Shown piece by piece: positions 41,303 through 52,510 of a stretch of DNA of 60,253 bases. Position 1 is the stretch's first letter, and every line of letters begins with the position of its first letter. Location: NCBI GenBank assembly GCA_031257915.1, contig JAIRNR010000042.1, positions 1-60,253 on the forward strand. The letters run 5' to 3'. The notes below the pieces were generated by a model. The model made no database searches. It worked only from the letters and a program-made list of their open reading frames with translations, and had not been told where the DNA came from. The DNA comes from Bacteroidales bacterium (GTDB lineage Bacteria; Bacteroidota; Bacteroidia; Bacteroidales; P3). The translations under genes were made by a program, and so were the position numbers.

Positions 41303-43137
41303 TGAAAATTTTAAAATACATATTTTTATTTATTATCGCAAATTACGCAATAAGCGCAACAGGTGCAACGTATGCACAGGAGCCGCAACTCACTGTCAAC
41401 GCACCGGCTCAGGTTTATGAAGGCGATAATTTTCAAATATCATTTTCTTTTAATGCGAAAGGATCATCAAGCTTGAAAGTACCGCCGTTTAAAGGTTTTG
41501 ACGTATCGGGACCGTTTCAAAGCCAGTCGTCAAACAGCAGTTACATTAACGGAAAGGTATCACATTCTTTTACCGTTTCATATACGTATCAGTTAAGAGC
41601 ATTAAAAGCAGGAACATACAATATCGGTGCCGCTTCAATTACGGCAAACGGAAATCAGTATTCATCAAATCCATTCACTGTTCAGGTTGTCGCTTCTGCA
41701 AATCGCCCTGCAAGCCAAACACAGCAGCAAACACGGCAGACACAGCAACTGCAGGCAGCAACGGATGTGAATATATCCGACAAAGATTTATACGTAAGGG
41801 TAACCGCAAATAAAAGCAATCCATACAAGGGAGAGGAAGTTATTTTAACTTACAAACTTTACTCCGCCGTTAGTTTAGCAAATGTATCCTTAGACAGAAT
41901 GCCGTCTTTTAAGGGTTTTTGGAGTGAAGAACTCGGTGAAGTGAATGAAAGAAAACAGGAAACGATAAACGGAAAAACATATATTGTGTCCACTTTCCGC
42001 AAAGTCGCAGTATTTCCGCAGGAAACAGGCACTCTTTCGCTTGAGCCGTTAGAGTTGAACGCTATTGCACAAGTTGTTACGGCAAGGAGACGTACAGGCA
42101 GTATTTGGGATATTTTTGACGATCCGTTTTTTACTCCTGTCCAAAATGTAGAGAAAAAAATAAAATCAAATACATTAACAATTCGTGTAAAAGATTTACC
42201 CGAAGATGATATGCCCGAAAATTTCGGCAGTACTGTCGGCGATTTTGATGTAACATTTGACCGTGACGCCGCAAAACAACCGGTGTCAGGCGAAGCGATT
42301 ACATTTAAATTTACTGTTAGCGGACACGGCAATATAGAGATGATTACTCCGCCGGATTTCGTTTTCCCGCCTGATTTTGAAGTATATCAGCCGCAGATAA
42401 GTTCGGAAAAAAATGCTGTTGCCACCGGAGTATCGGGCAGTATGACGTTTGAATATACGGTTATTCCGCGCAGTGCAGGCAGATTTGTTATTCCATCTTT
42501 TGATTACACATTTTTTAATCCGTCTAAACACAAATACGAAACCGTAACTGTTCCTGAAATACCTCTTGATGTTGCGCAGGGAAAAGAAAATTATACTGCA
42601 GGTTTTGCGGGCAGTAACAGGGTATTGAAAAACGATATTGAATATATTAAAACAAATACGCCGAAATTTAAAATTGCAGATTACAAATTTTTTCTTTCGC
42701 TTGATTTTTTTATTCTCATTACGGTAGTTATACTTCTATTTATTGCTTCGGTTATTACGTTTAAAAATCGCGCAAAAAAACAACTTGATATTGCCGGTAT
42801 CCGCAACAGAAAAGCGTTGCACAAAGCGAAAAAATGTCTTAAAAAAGCGTCAAAGTTTATGATTGCAAACAGGCGCGACGAATTTTATACGGAAATTTCT
42901 ATTGCTCTTTGGGGCTTTATCGGCAATAAACTTAATATCCCTACTGCGGAACTGTCACGGGATACGGTAAGAGGCATACTTGAAACGCGGCAACTTAATC
43001 CCGAATATATCACTCAATTTATTCAAACCCTTGATGACTGCGAGTTTGCCCGTTTTGCTCCAAAAGGGAATGTAGCAAGAGAAATGCAGTATATTTACAA
43101 CAAGGCTATTGATGTTATTGTGAGTTTTCCACTATAA
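41302..43137 (+). CDS. batD: BatD, periplasmic oxygen-tolerance protein
   Basis: The 611-residue protein has a signal peptide, several Ig-like beta domains (LTVNAPAQVYEGDNFQISFSF; DLYVRVTANKSNPYKGEEV), a membrane helix near 470-490 (FFILITVVILLFIASVITF) and a cytoplasmic helical C-terminus. This is the BatD layout. Its start shares a base with the BatB-BatC stop. BatE is not present; gyrB follows instead. Confidence 0.92.
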   Translation: MKILKYIFLFIIANYAISATGATYAQEPQLTVNAPAQVYEGDNFQISFSFNAKGSSSLKVPPFKGFDVSGPFQSQSSNSSYINGKVSHSFTVSYTYQLRALKAGTYNIGAASITANGNQYSSNPFTVQVVASANRPASQTQQQTRQTQQLQAATDVNISDKDLYVRVTANKSNPYKGEEVILTYKLYSAVSLANVSLDRMPSFKGFWSEELGEVNERKQETINGKTYIVSTFRKVAVFPQETGTLSLEPLELNAIAQVVTARRRTGSIWDIFDDPFFTPVQNVEKKIKSNTLTIRVKDLPEDDMPENFGSTVGDFDVTFDRDAAKQPVSGEAITFKFTVSGHGNIEMITPPDFVFPPDFEVYQPQISSEKNAVATGVSGSMTFEYTVIPRSAGRFVIPSFDYTFFNPSKHKYETVTVPEIPLDVAQGKENYTAGFAGSNRVLKNDIEYIKTNTPKFKIADYKFFLSLDFFILITVVILLFIASVITFKNRAKKQLDIAGIRNRKALHKAKKCLKKASKFMIANRRDEFYTEISIALWGFIGNKLNIPTAELSRDTVRGILETRQLNPEYITQFIQTLDDCEFARFAPKGNVAREMQYIYNKAIDVIVSFPL

Positions 43138-43205
43138 ATTCATAAGCACTTATTTATCAAGTATTTATTTGGGGAAAAATACCCTATTTTTATCTGCTGA
43201 AATAC

Positions 43206-43236
43206 TTGTTTTTTACTTTAAAATTTTGTATTTTTG
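43206..43236 (+). promoter_or_regulatory. Promoter of gyrB
   Basis: TTG (43206-43208), a 20-base spacer and TATTTTTG (43229-43236) match the Bacteroidota housekeeping pattern. The gyrB start is 33 bases downstream. Confidence 0.7.
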
Positions 43237-43247
43237 TTGCACATTAA

Positions 43248-45239
<1,992 letters not shown>

Positions 45240-45365
45240 CGAAATATAATATAAGTTGATAAAAATTCCTGCTATTGTCAGGTATGCCAAAAGTCAGAAC
45301 TACAAGAAAAGCGAAAGTTTGATAAAAATTTAACCAATCATATAAACCCTTAAATAAACAATACT

Positions 45366-46655
45366 ATGGGAAAAAAATCTAAAAACGTTCTCCCGATTAT
45401 AATGATGATATTTCTTTTCGGGATGATTTCTTTCGTTACTAATCTCGCCTCTCCTATGGGAGATGTGCTGAAAAATCAATTTGGCATATCTAACTTCCTC
45501 GGAGCATTTGGCGTTTTTGCGAACTTTATTGCATACGCTATTATGGGTGTGCCGGGTGGAATTATCCTGCAAAGATGGGGCTACAAAAAAACAGCATTAC
45601 TCGCTGTTTCGGTTGGTTTTGCCGGTGTAGGAATACAGACGCTTTCGGGAACTTTTGATGGAAATGCTGCTTACATTGTTTATCTGACAGGCGCGTTTAT
45701 TGCAGGATTTTCAATGTGCCTTCTGAACACCGTTGTAAATCCAATGCTTAACTCTATCGGCGGTGGCGGAAAAACAGGCAATCAGTTAGTTCAACTTGGC
45801 GGTGCGTTTAACTCACTTTGCGGAACTGCTGTTATTATGCTCGTCGGCGCACTCGTTGGCGATATTACAAAGGCACAAATATCGTCTGTTTATCCTGTAA
45901 TGTATATTGCGCTCGCCGTTTTTGCTTTCGCATTTCTTGTTATTGCCATTGCAAGCATACCCAGTCCTGTGCGTGAGAAAACAGCGCAAATTAAGGGCAA
46001 TCCGCTTTCGTACCGTCATTTTTTACTTGGTGCAATCGGTATTTTCGTTTATGTAGGTATAGAAGTAGGTACGCCGAAAGTGCTGTTTACATGGCTGACA
46101 GACGAAAAGCTCAGTCTTCTCGGAACTCCTGAAGCAGCCGCTACTACTGCAGGTTTTGTTGCGGGTACGTACTGGTTTTTAATGCTTATCGGTCGCCTTA
46201 TCGGTGCTGCTATCGGCGGCAAAGTGTCAAGCAAAACAATGCTTGCAACTGTCACAAGCGTCGGACTTGTACTCGTTTTTCTTGCAATGTTTTCGGACAC
46301 TGCAAACAATGTAAATATCCCTGTTTTGATGAAAGATGTAAACGGCTCACTTACTTTTGGTACTGCCCTGGTACCTGTTAATGCAGCATATTTAGTGCTT
46401 GTCGGGCTATGTATGTCGGTAATGTGGGGTGGAATTTTTAACCTTGCCGTTGAAGGACTTGGCTCACTGACGGAAAAAGCGTCGGGTATCTTTATGACAC
46501 TGTGTTGCGGCGGCGCAATTTTACCATTATTACAAAACGGAATTGTAGATATAACCGATTCATACTCCGGCAGTTATTGGGTGATAATAGCAGGTCTTGC
46601 ATATTTGCTGTTTTACGCACTTATCGGAAGCAGAATTAGAAAAACATCATTATGA
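45366..46655 (+). CDS. MFS sugar transporter, FucP-like
   Basis: A 429-residue protein with about 12 membrane segments and patterns of the FucP group of sugar:H+ symporters: FANFIAYAIMGVPGGIILQRWGYKK, GGKTGNQLVQLGGAFNSLCGT and IFNLAVEGLGSLTEKASG. The substrate is probably a hexose but cannot be fixed. The stop overlaps lpxD by ATGA, an unexpected neighbour. Confidence 0.88.
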   Translation: MGKKSKNVLPIIMMIFLFGMISFVTNLASPMGDVLKNQFGISNFLGAFGVFANFIAYAIMGVPGGIILQRWGYKKTALLAVSVGFAGVGIQTLSGTFDGNAAYIVYLTGAFIAGFSMCLLNTVVNPMLNSIGGGGKTGNQLVQLGGAFNSLCGTAVIMLVGALVGDITKAQISSVYPVMYIALAVFAFAFLVIAIASIPSPVREKTAQIKGNPLSYRHFLLGAIGIFVYVGIEVGTPKVLFTWLTDEKLSLLGTPEAAATTAGFVAGTYWFLMLIGRLIGAAIGGKVSSKTMLATVTSVGLVLVFLAMFSDTANNVNIPVLMKDVNGSLTFGTALVPVNAAYLVLVGLCMSVMWGGIFNLAVEGLGSLTEKASGIFMTLCCGGAILPLLQNGIVDITDSYSGSYWVIIAGLAYLLFYALIGSRIRKTSL

Positions 46656-47686
46656 CTTCTTTTACATTACAGCAGGTAGCTGATATTACAGGCGGGAAAG
46701 TTGAGGGTGACGGCAATGCAACTGTTTACACGCTTTGCAAAATAGAAGAGGGTGTCAAGGGTGGATTGGGATTTCTTGCCAATCCGAAATATACGCATTA
46801 CATATACGAAACGGCGGCAACAGGTATTATTGTCAGCAATGATTTTGTGCCTGAAAAGCCTGTTACAACAACAATTATCCGCGTTGCCGACCCTTATTCC
46901 GCTTTTGCAAAGTTGCTTGCATTTTACGACAACGCTGCAAAACCTGCCGCTGTGGTATCCGATAAGGCGGATATTGCTGCAACTGCTGTAATCGGCGCAA
47001 ATGTATATGTTGGTGCTTTCGCTGTTATTGGCGACGGTGTTACTGTTGGCGATAACTGTTACATCTACCCTAATACCGTTATCGGTAATAACTGCTTTAT
47101 CGGCGAAAGCACAACTATTTATGCGGGTGTAAAAATTTATGCAGGCTGTATTATCGGCAAGCATTGTACGCTGCATGCAGGGGCGGTAATTGGTGCGGAC
47201 GGCTTCGGCTTTGCGCCGAATAACGGCACTTACGACAAAATTCCGCAGACAGGCAATGTGATTATTAAGGATTATGTTGAGATTGGTGCTAACACTTGTA
47301 TTGATAAGGCAACCATGGGTTCCACTGTTATTGAAGAGGGTGTGAAACTTGATAATCTTATTCAGATTGCGCATAATGTTACGATTGGTAAAAATACCGT
47401 AATGGCTTCTCAGGTAGGTATTTCAGGTTCTACTCATGTGGGCGAAAACTGTATGTTCGGCGGGCAGGTTGGTTTGGCAGGGCATTTGAAAATTGCCAAC
47501 GGTACGCGGCTCGCGGCACAAGCGGGGTTGCCCAATTCCGTACACAGGGAAAATACTGCGCTCATCGGTACTCCTGCAATAGACCCTGCAATATTTATGC
47601 GTTCTGTTGTGCATTTCAAAAATTTTGACAAGATTGTGCAACGATTGAATGCGTTGGAAAAATCTTCAAAAAATTTGACAGATTAA
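46652..47686 (+). CDS. lpxD: LpxD, UDP-3-O-acylglucosamine N-acyltransferase
   Basis: A 344-residue protein of lipid A synthesis in the cytoplasm. The N-terminal uridine-binding domain (GKVEGDGNATVYTLCKIEEG) is followed by left-handed beta-helix hexapeptide repeats. The catalytic His lies in IQIAHNVTIGKNT, and DGFGFAPNNGTYDKIPQ is the typical insert. The C-terminal helix ends FDKIVQRLNALE. Translation is coupled to the upstream transporter. Confidence 0.95.
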   Translation: MTSFTLQQVADITGGKVEGDGNATVYTLCKIEEGVKGGLGFLANPKYTHYIYETAATGIIVSNDFVPEKPVTTTIIRVADPYSAFAKLLAFYDNAAKPAAVVSDKADIAATAVIGANVYVGAFAVIGDGVTVGDNCYIYPNTVIGNNCFIGESTTIYAGVKIYAGCIIGKHCTLHAGAVIGADGFGFAPNNGTYDKIPQTGNVIIKDYVEIGANTCIDKATMGSTVIEEGVKLDNLIQIAHNVTIGKNTVMASQVGISGSTHVGENCMFGGQVGLAGHLKIANGTRLAAQAGLPNSVHRENTALIGTPAIDPAIFMRSVVHFKNFDKIVQRLNALEKSSKNLTD

Positions 47687-47734
47687 TGTGCCCATCTGTT
47701 GACGACAATATATACAAGTTACTGTTTTGATAAA

Positions 47735-48409
47735 ATGGAAAATTCTATCATTGAAGGGCGGGTGTTTCTTGTTGATAAACCGTATCGATGGACCTCATTT
47801 GACGTTGTAAATAAAATCCGTTATTACTGCAAACGCGAAACAGGGTTAAAAAAAATAAAAGTCGGACATGCCGGCACACTTGATCCACTCGCAACAGGGC
47901 TTTTAATCGTTGTTACAGGCAAACTCACAAAGCAAATTGAGCTGTTGCAAGCAGGTGAGAAAGAATATACAGGCACTTTTGTTCTCGGACAGACAACCGA
48001 CAGTTTTGACCTTGAAAAAGAGCCGCATTACAGCGGCGAATACTCTCATCTTACTGAACAGAATTTACGGCAAGCCGCTTTGAAATTGACAGGTGCAATT
48101 ATGCAAACGCCGCCTGTTTTTTCTGCAATAAAGATTGACGGCAAACGCGCTTATGAATATGCCCGTAAGGACCGTAAAGTTGAAATGCCTGCAAAAAGCG
48201 TTGAGGTGCGTGAGTTTGAATTAACACGTATTGAATTGCCCGAAGTTGATTTTCGTATTACGTGCAGCAAAGGTACGTATATTCGTGCTATTGCCCGCGA
48301 TTTCGGTATGCTGCTTGGCTGCGGTGCGTATTTGTCTGCGCTGCGCCGTATCCGTATCGGCGAATATGATATAAAAGACGCTGTTGGTATGGACTCCGTA
48401 TTTCCTTGA
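47735..48409 (+). CDS. truB: tRNA pseudouridine-55 synthase
   Basis: The start at ATG 47735 gives MENSIIEGRVFLVDKPYRWTSF; an upstream in-frame start adds an unlikely tail. The 224-residue protein has the catalytic motif GHAGTLDPLATGLLIV with the Asp nucleophile, and GTYIRAIARDFG. It makes pseudouridine at position 55 in the T loop of tRNA. Its end faces the AbiE genes. Confidence 0.95.
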   Translation: MENSIIEGRVFLVDKPYRWTSFDVVNKIRYYCKRETGLKKIKVGHAGTLDPLATGLLIVVTGKLTKQIELLQAGEKEYTGTFVLGQTTDSFDLEKEPHYSGEYSHLTEQNLRQAALKLTGAIMQTPPVFSAIKIDGKRAYEYARKDRKVEMPAKSVEVREFELTRIELPEVDFRITCSKGTYIRAIARDFGMLLGCGAYLSALRRIRIGEYDIKDAVGMDSVFP

Positions 48410-48422
48410 CTTTTTAGATAAT

Positions 48423-49118
48423 TTATACTACAGGAAATTCTTTATAAACCCGAAGCAAAAAGACAATCTCTTTACGCAATTTATGGCGCACGAAGTTCTT
48501 TGTTTTTGTATCAAGCAATTCGCCAAGTCCGTTTAGTAATCCCTTGTCCTCTATTTTTTCAAGAGTATCGGCGCACTTCTGAAGATAATCGGCAAACGGT
48601 ATATTCATTCTGCTTTCCACTATGCTGCCATTTACCGGTGTGCGGTTTGAAAGAAAAAACCAGCAATCAAAAATATCTCTATTGGTTAATTGATTTCTGT
48701 CAAGCAACGCACAAAGTTTATGAGCAAGCATATCAGGAAGTGTAAGAACAAGCATATTTGTACCCATTGCGGTTTTTACTTGATAATGGTTATCGTACTG
48801 ACGATTAGAAACCTCAACTTTTAATTTTCTTTCTCCTTTGCCGTAATCAAGTACAAGAATGTGACCAAAAAATTTTTGCGCTTCATCGTCTATTTTACCA
48901 TATTTAAGCAAGATATTATGCAATTTTTTATAAACATTATTTTCAAGTTCGGGTTTTAATAAATTGAAATCCAAATCAACAGAAAAACGAGGTAAATTAT
49001 AAAAAAACATTGCAGCAGTACCTCCTTTAAAACCCAAAGCATTAGCAAGCTCCAAGTCAGAATAAATATCGTGCAAAATCTGCATCATAAAATACTTATG
49101 CTTATTTATATCTATCAT
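48423..49118 (-). CDS. abiEii: AbiEii-type nucleotidyltransferase toxin
   Basis: A 231-residue protein with the DUF1814/AbiEii motif GFKGGTAAMFFYNLPRFSVDLDF, where Asp-x-Asp binds metal in a nucleotidyltransferase fold. AbiEii toxins stop growth by modifying nucleic acids, and AbiEi neutralises them (type IV toxin-antitoxin). It overlaps abiEi by 17 bases. The gene is shorter than the typical 300 residues, which suggests a compact version. Confidence 0.82.
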   Translation of the reverse strand: MIDINKHKYFMMQILHDIYSDLELANALGFKGGTAAMFFYNLPRFSVDLDFNLLKPELENNVYKKLHNILLKYGKIDDEAQKFFGHILVLDYGKGERKLKVEVSNRQYDNHYQVKTAMGTNMLVLTLPDMLAHKLCALLDRNQLTNRDIFDCWFFLSNRTPVNGSIVESRMNIPFADYLQKCADTLEKIEDKGLLNGLGELLDTKTKNFVRHKLRKEIVFLLRVYKEFPVV

Positions 49119-49680
49119 TTTTCAATATCTTTATAGCTCTTTTATCTAACACTTTTGATTTATAAATTGGTAAAATTTGCTCAACTTTATCTCTGTCCAA
49201 CAAGCGCAGATTATCAAAATACATTTCGCCATTCAGGTATAACATATCTAAAAATGCACGCTCAGGCAGAGCAATAGAGATTGCACCCCTCTGCTCAATA
49301 CCATTACCCGGAACAAGTAACTCTTTTTTTATCTTTTTAAACACAAATGTATCTTCGTTGATTTCAATTTCACGATTCAGGTAAGAAACCATAGTAAACC
49401 GACTATCATACTGAAAAACAACGCCTGCTTTTTGTAAAACATACTCCAAAGAAATATAAGCAGGCGCGAAAATACGACATGCCAATTCGTCTTTATTATA
49501 ACCCTGTTTGCAATAAATTCCCTTGCGGGGGTTCAATAATCTGCCTGTACGAATATAATAATTCAATTTATATTTTAAAGAATCAAAATTCGTTTCACCC
49601 GAAAGCATCGCCACATCTTTCAGACGAAATACTGTACGGGCATCACTGTATAAAATAAATATCAAATCGTTTTCTTTCAT
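49102..49680 (-). CDS. abiEi: AbiEi antitoxin (transcriptional repressor)
   Basis: A 192-residue protein with an N-terminal winged helix (LKDVAMLSGETNFDSLKYKLNYYI) and the AbiEi C-terminal region (AISIALPERAFLDMLYL, typical of DUF6088/AbiEi antitoxins). AbiEi proteins repress their own operon by binding an inverted repeat. A perfect 13-bp palindrome precedes this start by 8 bases. Confidence 0.8.
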   Translation of the reverse strand: MKENDLIFILYSDARTVFRLKDVAMLSGETNFDSLKYKLNYYIRTGRLLNPRKGIYCKQGYNKDELACRIFAPAYISLEYVLQKAGVVFQYDSRFTMVSYLNREIEINEDTFVFKKIKKELLVPGNGIEQRGAISIALPERAFLDMLYLNGEMYFDNLRLLDRDKVEQILPIYKSKVLDKRAIKILKNDRYK

Positions 49681-49687
49681 TATTTGG

Positions 49688-49724
49688 GGAACTGAACGTT
49701 GGAATTTTTCAAACGTTCAGTTCC
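49688..49724 (-). promoter_or_regulatory. Palindromic operator of abiE, with -7 box
   Basis: GGAACTGAACGTT (49688-49700) and its exact complement AACGTTCAGTTCC (49712-49724) flank an 11-base centre. TATCTTTG on the minus strand (49726-49733) fits the -7 box, so the palindrome covers the likely transcription start and would allow autorepression by AbiEi. Confidence 0.75.
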
Positions 49725-49768
49725 TCAAAGATACGATTTTTCTACATTTTATTTCCCCGCTTTACAAT

Positions 49769-51280
49769 TTACAACCGATAATGAATCGCTTCCGACAAGT
49801 GGATTTCGTTAATTGCCTCACTGCCGTCAAGGTCGGCGATAGTGCGGGCGACCTTTAAAATACGATCATGCGCACGACCCGACAACATATAATGCTCCAT
49901 AGTTTTTTTCATTAACACTCGCCCTTGAGACGGTAGAATACAGTACTTGCGCAGTTCGTTACAATTCATTTGCGAATTGCTGTGTATTCCTGTGCCGGCA
50001 AAGCGTTCGTACTGAATATTTCTCGCTGCAATTACACGTGAGCGTATAACTTCGCTGCTGTCGCCCGAAGTTTTCGTGTCGGAAATTTCCTCATACGTTA
50101 CCGCCGATACCTGCACCTGCAAATCAATTCTGTCATAAAGCGGTCCTGAAATTTTGCCGCGATACTGTAACAGTTGGTTTGGTTTGCAGGTACAGGTATG
50201 CCCTGTTGCGCCATAATAGCCGCACGGACAAGGATTCATAGAAGCAACGAACATAAAATCAGATGGATAGGAAACATTCATTTTTGCACGTGAAATCTGC
50301 ACTCTTCCATCTTCAAGCGGTTGCCTTAAAACTTCTATTGTCTTACGACTGAACTCAGGCAATTCATCGAGAAAAAGAACGCCGTTATGCGCAAGTGAAA
50401 TTTCGCCCGGCATTGGATATGAGCCGCCGCCTACAAGGGCTGTGTAACTTATTGTATGATGCGGCGAGCGGAAAGGGCGACAGGTTATAAGTGCGTTATG
50501 CTGTTGCAATTTGCCTGAAACCGAATATATTTTTGTTGTTTCCAATTGTTCCTCTTTTGTTAGCGGCGGCAGGATACCGGATAAACGTTTTGCGAGAAGT
50601 GTCTTACCACTGCCCGGAGTGCCTACAAGCAATATATTATGTCCTCCTGCCGCCGCAACTTCAAGTGCACGCTTTGCCTGCATCTGCCCTTTTACATCAC
50701 AAAAATCAATATTTGTTTCTGTTGTACCGTATAGATTTTCCGGTGCTGTAAAACGATGCGGCACAAACGTATTTTTACCGTCAAAAAAATCAATAACTTC
50801 TTTAAGATGCGCAGCACCATATACAGGCAAGCCCTCTACCATTGCGGCTTCATTGACATTCTGCACAGGTAAAATAACTCCTTTAAAATCTTGCTTTTTT
50901 GCTTCAATGGCAATAGGAAGCGCACCGCGTATCGGCTGCAAATAACCATCAAGCGACAACTCACCCATAATAAGGTAATCGCCCGTATCCTTATTGTTTA
51001 TCTGCTCAGATGCGGCAAGAATACCTGTTGCCAGCGTTAAATCGTACGCCGAGCCTTCTTTTTTCAAGTCGGCAGGTGCGAGATTTATTACAATCTTTTT
51101 GTTCGGAATACGGTAACCGCAATGCGCAAGTGCCGTTGCTATCCTGAAATGGCTTTCTTTAACGGCATTATCAGGCAAGCCGACCATCATAAAATTGATA
51201 CCTGTTTCAATGCTCGTTTCAATACGGATAGGTATTGCCTCTATACCTGTTAACGCAGCACCATAAGTTTTTACTATCAT
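49769..51280 (-). CDS. comM: Mg chelatase-like AAA+ protein ComM/YifB
   Basis: A 503-residue protein with an N-terminal ChlI-like LonC-type domain (IVKTYGAALTGIEAIPIRIE), Walker A GTPGSGKT, Walker B LFLDELPEF and a CxC zinc region (CPCGYYGATGHTCTC). ComM helicases promote branch migration in natural transformation. I choose the ATG at 51280 (MIVKTYG) over one six bases upstream. The gene stands alone. Confidence 0.93.
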   Translation of the reverse strand: MIVKTYGAALTGIEAIPIRIETSIETGINFMMVGLPDNAVKESHFRIATALAHCGYRIPNKKIVINLAPADLKKEGSAYDLTLATGILAASEQINNKDTGDYLIMGELSLDGYLQPIRGALPIAIEAKKQDFKGVILPVQNVNEAAMVEGLPVYGAAHLKEVIDFFDGKNTFVPHRFTAPENLYGTTETNIDFCDVKGQMQAKRALEVAAAGGHNILLVGTPGSGKTLLAKRLSGILPPLTKEEQLETTKIYSVSGKLQQHNALITCRPFRSPHHTISYTALVGGGSYPMPGEISLAHNGVLFLDELPEFSRKTIEVLRQPLEDGRVQISRAKMNVSYPSDFMFVASMNPCPCGYYGATGHTCTCKPNQLLQYRGKISGPLYDRIDLQVQVSAVTYEEISDTKTSGDSSEVIRSRVIAARNIQYERFAGTGIHSNSQMNCNELRKYCILPSQGRVLMKKTMEHYMLSGRAHDRILKVARTIADLDGSEAINEIHLSEAIHYRL

Positions 51281-51364
51281 ATACATTATAATTTATCCAC
51301 GACAATATTATCGTTTATATATTATAACGCGCGAAAATCCAAATATGCAATAATGTTAATAAAT

Positions 51365-52075
51365 TTATTTTAATTGTTCATTGCAAAGTTTAATAAGAAT
51401 CTTTGCATGCTCAAAATTTTCCAGGTTCGGATTATTTTTATCTAAATAAGAATTTATAAAGTCAACTGCGGATGGAAACATTTTTAGAAGATTCTTTTTC
51501 GTTAAGGGTATCGTTTTCGTTTCACCAAGTTTGCAAAGATAAAATTTTTCACTTAATATTATTTTCACCTGTCCGCTAATAACTCCGTCATAAATCGTCT
51601 GCTCATCACCATAACCGCTATAATTGCCCGCTGTATTCTCTGAGCCTCTAACTGCCTGTACTGCAGATGTGGACCCACCCATACCATCGTAACCGGATAC
51701 CTTTCGTGTCTCTATATTTACTTTCTTCAAATACACAAGACACACATCACCACACGCAATAAGTTCCCCCAAACCACCCAGTATCGGAATAAAATATCTT
51801 TTATTCATTTCTATTAACGCAACATCTCGCAAGTTGTTAAGTTTTAATACCTTTTTCGTTTCACTGTCTATATAAAGTATATTTTGATTGTGATAATTAT
51901 AATTTAAAAGTGTTTTTATTTGATTTCCGTCTTTAAGAAAAACCGTACCTGTAATATAATCGGGAGCAACAAATATTACACTGTCTAACTGTGCCTTGTT
52001 GTCCACATGCACTATTTGCGAAAAAACCGTATTTGCAAAAAGTGATAAAATCAAAAGTAAGAAATTTTTTTTCAT
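51365..52075 (-). CDS. Hypothetical secreted protein, 236 aa
   Basis: Not recognised. A clear signal peptide (LLLILSLFANTVFSQ) precedes a beta-rich domain (ITGTVFLKDGNQIKTLLNY), a Gly/Ser-rich central stretch (DGMGGSTSAVQAVRG) and a helical end. It lies 4 bases after a lipoprotein gene and may be cotranscribed with it, suggesting a shared envelope role. Confidence 0.6.
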   Translation of the reverse strand: MKKNFLLLILSLFANTVFSQIVHVDNKAQLDSVIFVAPDYITGTVFLKDGNQIKTLLNYNYHNQNILYIDSETKKVLKLNNLRDVALIEMNKRYFIPILGGLGELIACGDVCLVYLKKVNIETRKVSGYDGMGGSTSAVQAVRGSENTAGNYSGYGDEQTIYDGVISGQVKIILSEKFYLCKLGETKTIPLTKKNLLKMFPSAVDFINSYLDKNNPNLENFEHAKILIKLCNEQLK

Positions 52076-52079
52076 GGCT

Positions 52080-52508
52080 TTAATTTGTTATATATAAAAC
52101 ATTATCTTTACTCAGTGAAGTGCTGTACTGATGTAATGGACTTGGGTAAATATCCGCATTATTACGGGGGTAGCCGTCAAAAATACTGAACGTTGTGCCG
52201 CAGCATTTACATTTCAGAACAAGCTCGCTTGATATATACTCAACACTGCAACCGTTCTGAAAATCATTAGGACATGCAAGATCAAAAGCAAGAAATTCAT
52301 CATTTGTGTAATGATATACGATTATTCCTGCATACCCGTGTGATTGAAAAATCATATAACTGCCCATTGTAGCCAATCCGTAATCCATAGAATATGGATA
52401 GACATTAAAACTTACTGCAGGCACCGGTATTTTTATAAATCTGTTCATCCGCGAACATGATCCGCCGATAAAAAGGATACAGGCAAATAAAACGATAATA
52501 TTACGCAA
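52080..52508 (-). CDS. Lipoprotein with degenerate Rieske-like domain
   Basis: The 142-residue protein has a lipobox (FIGGSCSR), so it is a lipoprotein. The fold pattern LACPND...LKCKCCGTTFSIFDG resembles a Rieske domain, where CxH and CxxH hold a [2Fe-2S] cluster. Here the first His is replaced by Asn (CPN) and the second by Cys (CKCC), so cluster binding is doubtful or altered. It lies directly after nadD (3-base gap). Confidence 0.6.
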   Translation of the reverse strand: MRNIIVLFACILFIGGSCSRMNRFIKIPVPAVSFNVYPYSMDYGLATMGSYMIFQSHGYAGIIVYHYTNDEFLAFDLACPNDFQNGCSVEYISSELVLKCKCCGTTFSIFDGYPRNNADIYPSPLHQYSTSLSKDNVLYITN

Positions 52509-52510
52509 GT

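Noticed and set aside
46667-47374. 235-residue minus-strand frame opposite lpxD
   Set aside because: An artefact of the regular hexapeptide-repeat codons of lpxD; rich in Cys and Asn with no recognisable domain.
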